DNA of 9,211 nt from positions 1 to 9,211 of the forward strand of contig RZYZ01000080.1 in the NCBI GenBank assembly GCA_009930125.1, given 5' to 3'. This stretch comes from Clostridia bacterium. GTDB lineage: Bacteria; Bacillota; Clostridia; Clostridiales; Clostridiaceae. Both the position numbers and the translations under genes were made by a program. Shown in pieces: positions 1-5,090 of the stretch; position 1 is the first letter of the stretch, and each line of letters starts with the position of its first letter. Below the pieces are notes generated by a model, which saw only the letters and a list, made by a program, of their open reading frames with translations, was not told where the DNA came from and searched no databases.

Positions 1-888
1 GAGCTTCTGGGCAAGGAAGCGGCCATGTTTGTCCCTTCAGGAGTTTTCGGAAACCAGGTTTCTGTTCTGACCCACACAAAGAGAGCCCAGGAGATCATCC
101 TGGGTGAAAAATGCCATATCATAGAACATGAAGCAGGCTCTGTGGCTCTCATCTCCAATGTGCAGACAAGAACCATCGATGACAGCACCGGCGAAATGGA
201 CCCCAGTGAAGTGGAAAGAATCATCCGCAAGGCGGAAGACATCCATTTCCCCCACACCGGTCTCATCTGCGTGGAGACGGCCCATTCCACAGGAAATGTG
301 GCTTCCCTTAAAAACCTAAAGGAAATCCATGGCATCGCAAAGAAATATGGCATTCCGGTTCATCTGGATGGAGCAAGGCTCTTCAACGCCGCCACCTATC
401 TGGGTGTGGAAGGAAAAGACATCGCAGAGAATGCGGACTCTGTTTCCCTCTGCCTCTCCAAAGGACTCTGCGCACCGGTGGGATCCGTTGTGGCAGGCAC
501 AAAGGAGTTCATTCATGAAGCCAGAAAAAACAGGAAGATTCTCGGCGGAGGCATGAGGCAGACAGGCATTCTTGCAGCAGCAGGTCTGGAAGCCCTGGAG
601 ATGCGAAAGAGACTGAAGGAAGACCATGAAAATGCGCTGTACTTCGGTGAAGAGCTTGATAAGATTCCCGGCATCAGGGTCCATAAGGATGCCATCAAGA
701 TCAACATGATCTTCTTTGAGATTGAAAAAGAGAATTTCGACGATGAAAAGTTCGTGTCGCACCTCAAGGACAGAGACATTCTCATCAATGGACAGGATGG
801 CGGTCTGTACCGCTTTGTGACCCATTACTACATCACACGGGAGAGAATGGATACGGTCCTTGAAATTCTCAGAGAATATTTCAGATAG
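1..888 (+). CDS. ltaE: Low-specificity L-threonine aldolase, 5'-truncated
   Basis: A PLP-dependent fold-type I enzyme that cleaves L-threonine or L-allo-threonine to glycine and acetaldehyde in the cytoplasm. The frame is open from base 1 (ELLGKEAA precedes the first Met at 25), so the gene begins upstream. About 295 residues are present against roughly 340 in the family, so some 45 N-terminal residues are missing. Visible family hallmarks, numbered from the Met at 25, are: FVPSGVFGNQ (residues 2-11), the PLP-contacting EKCHIIEHEAG segment (28-38), VETAHSTGN (83-91), HLDGARL with the cofactor-binding Asp115 (113-119), and SLCLSKGLCAPVGS with the Schiff-base lysine Lys146 (141-154). No terminator follows the TAG. 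Transcripts probably run on into the tRNA terminator at 1011-1049. The family call is firm; exact substrate preference (threonine, allo-threonine, phenylserine) cannot be read from sequence. Confidence 0.93.
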   Translation, partial: ELLGKEAAMFVPSGVFGNQVSVLTHTKRAQEIILGEKCHIIEHEAGSVALISNVQTRTIDDSTGEMDPSEVERIIRKAEDIHFPHTGLICVETAHSTGNVASLKNLKEIHGIAKKYGIPVHLDGARLFNAATYLGVEGKDIAENADSVSLCLSKGLCAPVGSVVAGTKEFIHEARKNRKILGGGMRQTGILAAAGLEALEMRKRLKEDHENALYFGEELDKIPGIRVHKDAIKINMIFFEIEKENFDDEKFVSHLKDRDILINGQDGGLYRFVTHYYITRERMDTVLEILREYFR

Positions 889-892
889 TAAA

Positions 893-921
893 TTGAAAAT
901 CCGGCTTAATTGTGGTACTAT
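893..921 (+). promoter_or_regulatory. Promoter of tRNA-Arg
   Basis: TTGAAA (-35, 893-898) lies 17 bp from TACTAT (-10, 916-921), which is preceded by a TGG extended -10 (913-915). The predicted start near 928 is only a few bases before the mature tRNA 5' end at 933, as expected for a stable-RNA promoter. It begins 5 bp after the ltaE stop codon. Confidence 0.75.
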
Positions 922-932
922 GATTAAGTTCA

Positions 933-1009
933 GCAGTGGTAGCTCAGCTGGATAGAGTAATCGGCTACGAACCGATCGGTCGGGGGTTCGAATCCCTCTC
1001 ACTGCACCA
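933..1009 (+). tRNA. tRNA-Arg (anticodon ACG)
   Basis: The cloverleaf folds fully. The acceptor stem GCAGTGG (933-939) pairs with TCACTGC (999-1005), with one G-U. The D-arm contains AGCTCAGCTGGATAGAG. The anticodon stem ATCGG/CCGAT (960-964/972-976) encloses the loop CTACGAA, with anticodon ACG at 967-969. The T-arm is GGGGGTTCGAATCCCTC. Discriminator A1006 is followed by an encoded CCA (1007-1009). ACG decodes CGN arginine codons after the wobble A is deaminated to inosine. The gene stands alone between its own promoter and terminator. Confidence 0.97.
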
Positions 1010-1010
1010 T

Positions 1011-1049
1011 AACCAATGAAATCTTCGGGTTTCATTGGTTTTTGTTTTG
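1011..1049 (+). terminator. Rho-independent terminator after tRNA-Arg, UUCG tetraloop
   Basis: A perfect 11-bp stem, AACCAATGAAA (1011-1021) with TTTCATTGGTT (1030-1040), is extended by T1022-G1029 and C1023-G1028 around a TTCG loop (1024-1027). This gives the very stable C(UUCG)G tetraloop. TTTTGTTTT follows. It begins one base after the tRNA CCA and probably also stops ltaE read-through. Confidence 0.93.
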
Positions 1050-1119
1050 CCTCGAAAACCGAATCTGTTCCGAAATGGCATTTCCTGTATTTCACTTTGG
1101 CGTGATGAAGTTCCTCTTG

Positions 1120-1128
1120 TGCTACAAT
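1120..1128 (+). promoter_or_regulatory. Probable extended -10 promoter of the MFS gene
   Basis: TGC followed by TACAAT (1123-1128) forms a good extended -10. No convincing -35 is present at 16-18 bp upstream; TTGGCG at 1098-1103 is 19 bp away. The predicted transcript start is near 1135, leaving a short leader before ATG 1152 or the TTG codons at 1167 and 1176. It lies downstream of the tRNA terminator, so the gene needs its own promoter. Confidence 0.45.
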
Positions 1129-1151
1129 ATTTCCTATATATGATTCAGAAT

Positions 1152-2432
1152 ATGAAAAAGGAACGGTTGAATACATTGAATAAATTATGGACAAAAGATT
1201 TTAAGATCATCACCATAGGCTCCATCATCTCCATGCTCGGAAACTCCGTAGCCGGATTTGCCATCGGACTGCTGGTGCTGGATTATACCCAGTCGACACT
1301 GCTTTTTTCCCTGTTCATGGTGGTCTACAATCTGCCCAAGATCGTGGCACCCCTTTTTGCAGGTCCCTATCTGGACCGGTTCTCCAGAAAGAAAGTCATC
1401 TACACCCTGGATTTTTTCTCCTCGGCGGTCTTCTTTCTGATGTTTCTGCTTCTCCGAGCGAACTGGTTCAATTATCCGGTTTTCCTCGGAATCGTGCTCC
1501 TCATCGGAACCATCGATGGTGTATACAGTGTAGCCTATGAAAGCTTCTACCCGAATCTGGTCTCCAAAGGAAACTTTTCCAAGGCCTACTCCATCTCCAG
1601 CATGATCTATCCCCTGGCTGCCTTCATGGTGCCTGTAGCCTCCGTCATCTATACAACTACAGGATCCGCTGCACCGCTCTTCGCCTTCAATGCGGTGACA
1701 TTTTTCGTAGCGGCACTCTTTGAGACCAGAATCGGATATACCGAAATGCATATGCAGGAGAACCAGAGTGAAGACAAGGGTTTCTCCATGGTCTCCTATA
1801 AAGCGGATTTCAAGGAAGGTCTCCAGTACATGAAACAGGAGAAGGGCCTCCAGGTGATCACCGCCTACTTCTTCATCACCATGTTCGCAGGCGGCGGCAT
1901 CCACATTCTCCATCTCCCCTTCTTCAAGAACAACCCGGAGCTCTTCGCAAACATCCCCATCAACGTGGTGACCCTCTATACCATCATCAGCAGTTTCGGG
2001 GTACTGGGCAGACTCACCGGCGGATTCATCCATTACAAATATAAGTACCCTGTAGACAAGAAGTTTCTCATCGCCATCACCGTCTACACCACCATCGCGC
2101 TACTGGAAGCCTTCAATCTCTACTTCCCGGTCCCACTGATGATGGTGAGCTTCTTCATCATCGGCATCATGGGCGTCACCTCCTTCAACATCAGAATCTC
2201 CGCCACCCAGTCCTATGTGCCGGATGTGAAAAGAGGACGATTCAACGGAACCTTCCAGATGATCGTATCGGCAGGTAACATTCTGGGACAGCTTCTGGCA
2301 GGATTCCTTGGAGAGATCTACCACGAAAGACACATCATCATGATGTTTATGGCCGTGAATCTTCTGGCTGTCATCTTCATCATGTACAACAAAAGAGAAC
2401 ATGTTAAAAAGATCTATAACAGGAGAGTCTGA
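1152..2432 (+). CDS. MFS transporter, probable DHA3-type drug/solute exporter
   Basis: A 426-residue integral membrane protein with about 12 predicted hydrophobic segments, typical for the major facilitator superfamily. The cytoplasmic loop 2-3 motif A is visible as AGPYLDRFSRKK (residues 70-81). The segment after TM4, YESFYPNLVSKGNFSKAYS (129-147), and the late QSYVPDVKRGRFNGTFQ block (353-369) resemble the DHA3 (MefA-like) branch of proton-driven exporters. The substrate cannot be predicted. The start is uncertain. ATG 1152 (and ATG 1140) lack a Shine-Dalgarno sequence, whereas AAGGA at 1158-1162 precedes in-frame TTG codons at 1167 (spacing 4) and 1176 (spacing 13). From these the protein would begin around NTLNKLWTKDF, which also looks like a normal family N-terminus. 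Upstream codons to 1035 lie inside the tRNA terminator and are not part of the gene. It appears monocistronic, ending in its own terminator. Confidence 0.88.
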   Translation: MKKERLNTLNKLWTKDFKIITIGSIISMLGNSVAGFAIGLLVLDYTQSTLLFSLFMVVYNLPKIVAPLFAGPYLDRFSRKKVIYTLDFFSSAVFFLMFLLLRANWFNYPVFLGIVLLIGTIDGVYSVAYESFYPNLVSKGNFSKAYSISSMIYPLAAFMVPVASVIYTTTGSAAPLFAFNAVTFFVAALFETRIGYTEMHMQENQSEDKGFSMVSYKADFKEGLQYMKQEKGLQVITAYFFITMFAGGGIHILHLPFFKNNPELFANIPINVVTLYTIISSFGVLGRLTGGFIHYKYKYPVDKKFLIAITVYTTIALLEAFNLYFPVPLMMVSFFIIGIMGVTSFNIRISATQSYVPDVKRGRFNGTFQMIVSAGNILGQLLAGFLGEIYHERHIIMMFMAVNLLAVIFIMYNKREHVKKIYNRRV

Positions 2433-2461
2433 CTCTTCTGCCATAGATCTTTTCCTTTTTC
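2407..2461 (+). terminator. Long hairpin terminator overlapping the MFS 3' end
   Basis: AAAAGATCTAT (2407-2417) pairs with ATAGATCTTTT (2443-2453). On the same axis CAGGAGAG (2420-2427) pairs with the matching segment 2433-2440, including one G-U, across a 2x2 internal loop. The apical loop is TCTGA. About 19 bp are paired, with T-rich sequence (TTTTCCTTTTT) at the 3' side. The hairpin contains the last coding codons and the TGA of the MFS gene. Confidence 0.82.
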
Positions 2462-2480
2462 CTGAAGAAGAAAATCCCGA

Positions 2481-2511
2481 TTGTTCTTCTCCCTGATTTT
2501 TTTGATATACT
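2481..2511 (+). promoter_or_regulatory. Probable promoter of the GNAT gene
   Basis: The extended -10 TGA-TATACT (2503-2511) is strong. A -35-like TTGTTC lies at 2481-2486, with a 19-bp spacer, which is long. Transcription would start near 2518, leaving a leader of about 85 nt that contains the hairpin at 2542-2579. Confidence 0.55.
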
Positions 2512-2541
2512 TTCATCAGATAATCAGTTTTTCATCCTCTC

Positions 2542-2579
2542 CACTTTCCTTGGATTCAAGTTCAATCCATACGAAAGTG
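2542..2579 (+). other. Stem-loop in the 5' leader of the GNAT gene
   Basis: CACTTTC (2542-2548) pairs with GAAAGTG (2573-2579), and TGGATT (2551-2556) pairs with AATCCA (2564-2569) around the loop CAAGTTC. T2550-A2571 can also pair, giving about 14 bp broken by a small internal loop and a bulge. No T-run follows, so it is not a terminator. It ends 13 nt before the Shine-Dalgarno sequence. It matches no riboswitch class I recognise. Confidence 0.5.
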
Positions 2580-2602
2580 ACTAAGATGACATGGAGGTTC
2601 CA

Positions 2603-3049
2603 ATGTTTGAAGTCAGATGCATCGATTCTCGAGAGACTCTCCCGATCCGGCAAAAGGTTCTTCGCCCCTATCAGTCCGTGAAAGCATGCCTCTACGACAC
2701 GGATGATGCCGAGGGCTCCTTTCACGTGGGTGTCTTCCATGACGAGAAGCTCGTCAGCATCGCTTCCTTCTGCCCCTGGCATCATGAAGAGCTGGAAGGG
2801 ACTTTCCACTACAGGCTGCGGGCCATGGCCACACTTCCAGAATACCGGAGAATGGGGGCAGGAAGGCAGGTGGTGCAGTATGCGGAAGAGATTCTGAGAG
2901 AGAAAGGCGTATACATCCTCTGGTGCCAAGGAAGAACATCGGTGACGGGGTATTACGAAAGCCTCGGATTTCTTCCTCAGGGAGACGTCTTTGACTATCC
3001 GCCCATCGGGCCTCATATCCTTCTCTTTAAAAAAATCTCCGGCAGATGA
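2603..3049 (+). CDS. GNAT-family N-acetyltransferase
   Basis: A 148-residue cytoplasmic acyltransferase expected to move an acetyl group from acetyl-CoA to an amine; the acceptor is unknown. The length fits a single GNAT domain. The acetyl-CoA-binding motif A is YRLRAMATLPEYRRMGAG (residues 70-87), with the R-x-x-G-x-G pyrophosphate loop at 82-87 after strand beta-4. GYYESLGF (116-123) is the typical C-terminal motif B region, and FHVGVFHDEKLVSIASF (40-56) matches the beta2-beta3 hairpin. I start at ATG 2603 because GGAGGT (2593-2598) lies 4 nt upstream. The earlier in-frame ATG at 2591 overlaps that site and has none of its own. It has a promoter upstream and a bidirectional terminator downstream, so it looks monocistronic. 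General family call certain; substrate unassigned. Confidence 0.9.
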   Translation: MFEVRCIDSRETLPIRQKVLRPYQSVKACLYDTDDAEGSFHVGVFHDEKLVSIASFCPWHHEELEGTFHYRLRAMATLPEYRRMGAGRQVVQYAEEILREKGVYILWCQGRTSVTGYYESLGFLPQGDVFDYPPIGPHILLFKKISGR

Positions 3050-3086
3050 TGATATCTGAAGGCTTCAAAATAATCTGCCAGGACTG

Positions 3087-3116
3087 AAAAAAGGATTCGA
3101 ACGAATCCATTTTTTT
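3087..3116. terminator. Bidirectional terminator between convergent genes
   Basis: GGATTC (3093-3098) pairs with GAATCC (3103-3108) around a 4-nt loop. It is flanked by six A's on the left (3087-3092) and a run of seven T's on the right (3110-3116), so it works in both directions. Outer arms CCAGG (3078-3082) and CCTGG (3121-3125) may extend the fold. It serves the acetyltransferase (+) and the 72-aa protein gene (-), whose stop codon is 10 bp away. Confidence 0.85.
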
Positions 3117-3126
3117 ATAGCCTGGT

Positions 3127-3345
3127 TCAGTCTTTATTTAAGCCTGTCTCAATCTTTTCGATGAGATTTTCCATATCCCTGATATCTTCTTTCAGTTCCA
3201 GTGAATTCACCACAGGCATGCCGTCATGGTCCACCTCTCCATAGGTCTCGATGTCGATCATGGCCTCATGAAGCTCCTGGGCCTGGTCCTTTGCACTTCG
3301 TACGTATTTAATCAGCTTTTTAAGCTCTTCCTTTGAAAACTCCAT
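3127..3345 (-). CDS. Small acidic helical protein of unknown function (72 aa)
   Basis: I do not recognise this protein. The predicted 72-residue product starts MEFSKEELKKLIKY and is rich in Glu, Asp and Lys. Two probable amphipathic helices (about residues 5-36 and 50-70) are joined by a loop containing YGEVDHDGMPVVNS. It has no signal peptide, membrane segment or cysteine, so it is probably cytosolic. I chose the ATG at 3345 because GAGGA (minus strand) lies 5 nt upstream. An in-frame ATG at 3420 would add 25 residues that read through the promoter region and a poly-A tract, and has no such site. Support for a real gene comes from the good ribosome binding site, a promoter candidate and a terminator immediately after the stop. 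It could be a small regulatory or adaptor protein, but nothing in the sequence proves this. Confidence 0.72.
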   Translation of the reverse strand: MEFSKEELKKLIKYVRSAKDQAQELHEAMIDIETYGEVDHDGMPVVNSLELKEDIRDMENLIEKIETGLNKD

Positions 3346-3376
3346 CGTATTCCTCTCACTTCTCTTTTTTTTTATC

Positions 3377-3405
3377 ATAATACCACAGTCTATAATTTCC
3401 ATATA
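3377..3405 (-). promoter_or_regulatory. Candidate promoter of the 72-aa protein gene
   Basis: Read on the minus strand, TATTAT (plus 3377-3382) is preceded by TGG (3383-3385), an extended -10. A poor -35 (TATATG, plus 3400-3405) is 17 bp away. The transcript would start near 3370, about 25 nt before the ATG. Confidence 0.45.
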
Positions 3406-3450
3406 GGAGGAAAAACCCAAGAAAATTTTAATAATTTGAATATACTCCTA

Positions 3451-3459
3451 TGGTATACT
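3451..3459 (+). promoter_or_regulatory. Extended -10 promoter of degV
   Basis: TGG-TATACT (3451-3459) is a strong extended -10. No good -35 lies 17 bp upstream. TTGAAT at 3436-3441 is too close for this -10 but could pair with TATTAG (3460-3465) at 18 bp. Either choice gives a leader of roughly 110 nt before the start at 3580. Confidence 0.5.
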
Positions 3460-3539
3460 TATTAGAACATCGGTTATTATTATTTTAACACAAGCCCAAG
3501 AGATGTTAAGGAATTATTTTACTTACTACACTACACAAG

Positions 3540-3570
3540 AAGGAGGATGCTCGATTCACTCTTGAATCGG
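3540..3570 (+). promoter_or_regulatory. Shine-Dalgarno plus hairpin ahead of the degV start
   Basis: AAGGAGG (3540-3546) is a near-perfect Shine-Dalgarno sequence but directly abuts ATG 3547, which is too close for normal initiation. It is followed by a perfect hairpin, CGATTCA (3552-3558) with TGAATCG (3563-3569), loop CTCT, plus a T-G closing pair. Folding would shorten the path to ATG 3580 from 33 to about 13 nt. Confidence 0.55.
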
Positions 3571-3579
3571 GATAATGCA

Positions 3580-4470
3580 ATGATGAATTTTAAGATTGTA
3601 ACAGATTCCGGATGCGATATGCCATTTGAAAAACTACATGAACAAGGTGTGGATGTCATCGGCATGGCAGTGAACTTCAACGGAAAAGAATACATTGAAG
3701 ACAACTGGAAAAGCATCGACGCCGAGAGCTATTACACTGCGCTGAAGGAAGGTGCCACCCCGACGACCAGTCAGATCACGCCTGCCAGATTCTACGAATT
3801 CTTCAGTCCATACCTGGATAACGGCATGGATGTGCTCTATGTGGGATTCTCTTCCTCTCTGAGCGGAACTTTCGGTGCGGCCAATGTGGCCCGAAATATG
3901 CTGAAGGAAGACTATCCGGATCGAAGAGTGGAACTTATCGACACCATGAGCGCTTCCGTGGGCGTCTCCCTGCTGGTTCTGGAAGCTGCAAAGATGCAGA
4001 AGAAGGGCTCCTCCATGGATGAGATCATGCAAATGCTGGAAGAGAAGAAGTTTCATGTGAACCACATCTTCACGGTGGACGATCTCAACCATTTGAAAAG
4101 AGGTGGACGTGTTTCCAGCTTTTCAGCAGCCATGGGCACCATGCTTTCCATAAAGCCCATTCTCTATATGAGCAGAGAAGGTAAGCTTCTGAACATTGAA
4201 AAAGCCAAGGGAAGAAAGAAGTCCCTGCATATTCTGGTGGATTATCTCGAGAAAGGTCTGATAAAGCCCAACTCCTCTTCCGTGCTGATTGCCCACGGCA
4301 ACTGCCCTGAAGATGTGGCTCTTCTTGAAAAACTCATACGAGAGAAGAATCTTTCACAGGACATCACCTCCGTGACCATGGGTATGACCATCGGTGCACA
4401 CACAGGCGCCAATGTGATCAATATGGTCTTCTTCGGAAAAGACCGTGAAGAGACCCTTACTAAAGCATAG
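3580..4470 (+). CDS. DegV family protein (fatty-acid-binding, FakB-like)
   Basis: A 296-residue DegV protein. Members bind a fatty acid and, where studied (FakB), present it to the kinase FakA, which makes acyl-phosphate for phospholipid synthesis. No fakA lies in this window. Visible motifs are: FKIVTDSGCDMP (residues 4-15), ATPTTSQITPARF (59-71), VGFSSSLSGTFGAA (88-101), the HLKRGGRVS signature (171-179) and IGAHTGAN (271-278). Most family members have GPG where this one has GAN. I start at ATG 3580 (or the adjacent ATG 3583), since family proteins begin just before the IVTDS strand. An in-frame ATG at 3547 would add 11 residues but abuts its Shine-Dalgarno sequence. The downstream membrane-protein gene follows after 12 bp, so the two form an operon. 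The family call is firm; which lipid it carries is unknown. Confidence 0.93.
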   Translation: MMNFKIVTDSGCDMPFEKLHEQGVDVIGMAVNFNGKEYIEDNWKSIDAESYYTALKEGATPTTSQITPARFYEFFSPYLDNGMDVLYVGFSSSLSGTFGAANVARNMLKEDYPDRRVELIDTMSASVGVSLLVLEAAKMQKKGSSMDEIMQMLEEKKFHVNHIFTVDDLNHLKRGGRVSSFSAAMGTMLSIKPILYMSREGKLLNIEKAKGRKKSLHILVDYLEKGLIKPNSSSVLIAHGNCPEDVALLEKLIREKNLSQDITSVTMGMTIGAHTGANVINMVFFGKDREETLTKA

Positions 4471-4482
4471 AAGGGAGCTTAT

Positions 4483-4989
4483 ATGATACCAAAGGAATCC
4501 ATGAAAAAGTATATCCTCGCTGGAATCACCATATTGACTCTGGTGGAAGCCTACTTCTACTACCGGGCACTGAAAGACTATATCGGAGTCTATCAGGCTT
4601 CCATCTTCATTCCGCTGCTTCTCCAGCCCATCCTTTATAATAAGCTCTTCATGAGCGATGAGAAATTGACGCTGAGAAGCTGGAAAGTGTCACCCCTGAT
4701 TGCTGTGAGTCTTCTGCTTCCTGTACTCATCTGGTACACGATACCCGACTATACCTATGAGGAAGGGAAAGCACTTGTGGAAGCATCCATGGATGAAAGC
4801 GTGGATTTTCCAGAGCAGGAATACGAGAATCGCACCATTCCAGCCATGGGCAGGAAGAAGGGTATCCTGCATAGCAACAGAATCTATTACTATACGGCAG
4901 AAGTGGACGGAACCAAAAGCTATCATGTGGTGGATCCCATAACAGGAGAAGTCCAGGAGCTGGAAGAGGATTTTTTCAGAAGAGAATAG
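4483..4989 (+). CDS. Small membrane protein with PepSY-like C-terminal domain
   Basis: A 168-residue protein with three predicted membrane segments (about residues 9-27, 36-53 and 69-87) followed by a soluble C-terminal domain (90-168). The tail, with EEGKALVEASM, then IYYYTAEVDGTKSYHVVDP and ITGEVQEL, has the look of a PepSY-type or related alpha/beta module (YYY-x-AEVDG, then VDP-x-TGEV). That assignment is by eye and tentative. Three segments would place the tail outside the cell if the N-terminus is inside. The start at 4483 has AAGGGAG (4471-4477) 5 nt upstream, immediately after the degV stop. ATG 4501, preceded by AAAGGA, is a possible alternative that would lose six residues. It shares the degV transcript and the terminator at 5010-5053. 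A role with DegV at the membrane is only an inference. No specific function is recognised. Confidence 0.85.
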   Translation: MIPKESMKKYILAGITILTLVEAYFYYRALKDYIGVYQASIFIPLLLQPILYNKLFMSDEKLTLRSWKVSPLIAVSLLLPVLIWYTIPDYTYEEGKALVEASMDESVDFPEQEYENRTIPAMGRKKGILHSNRIYYYTAEVDGTKSYHVVDPITGEVQELEEDFFRRE

Positions 4990-5005
4990 CTGAATATTTC
5001 AGCTA
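4987..5005 (+). repeat. Short perfect hairpin at the end of the degV operon
   Basis: TAGCTGAA (4987-4994) pairs with TTCAGCTA (4998-5005) around a 3-nt loop TAT. The left arm contains the TAG stop codon of the membrane-protein gene. No T-run follows (AAAATAG), so it is not an independent terminator. It may cap or protect the 3' end together with the hairpin that follows. Confidence 0.5.
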
Positions 5006-5009
5006 AAAT

Positions 5010-5053
5010 AGAGGAAAGGAGCTGTTCAAAATAATGAACTGCTCCTTTCCTTT
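5010..5053. terminator. Strong bidirectional terminator between the degV operon and pepT
   Basis: AGAGGAAAGGAGC (5010-5022) pairs with GCTCCTTTCCTTT (5041-5053), including one G-U. After a T-T mismatch, GTTCA (5024-5028) pairs with TGAAC (5035-5039) around the loop AAATAA. That is 18 bp in all. On the plus strand the 3' side ends in CCTTTTATG. On the minus strand CTATTTTAG follows. It sits between the ends of two convergent genes. Confidence 0.88.
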
Positions 5054-5090
5054 TATGTCATTTAATTGAGTATCTTCGGATTCTATTGTT

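Noticed and set aside
316..1194. A 292-codon minus-strand frame crossing the tRNA and ltaE, containing RGIRTPDRSVRSRLLYPAEL
   Set aside because: This peptide is the well-known artefact of translating the antisense strand of a tRNA. The frame also runs antisense to ltaE and across the tRNA promoter and terminator.
1185..2033. A 282-codon minus-strand frame inside the MFS gene
   Set aside because: It is a shadow of the transporter. The product is rich in Glu, Gly and His, as expected from the complement of a membrane protein gene.
3091..3108. GGATTCGAACGAATCC resembles the T-arm of the tRNA (GGTTCGAATCC) and could hint at an attachment-site duplicate
   Set aside because: The likeness is limited to a few bases, the rest of the tRNA 3' end is absent, and the sequence is fully explained as a terminator hairpin. 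No integrase or other mobile gene is present.
3403..3413. AGGAGGAAA, a ribosome-binding-site-like sequence on the plus strand
   Set aside because: No start codon with an open frame follows at usable spacing. The bases lie in the upstream region of the 72-aa gene.
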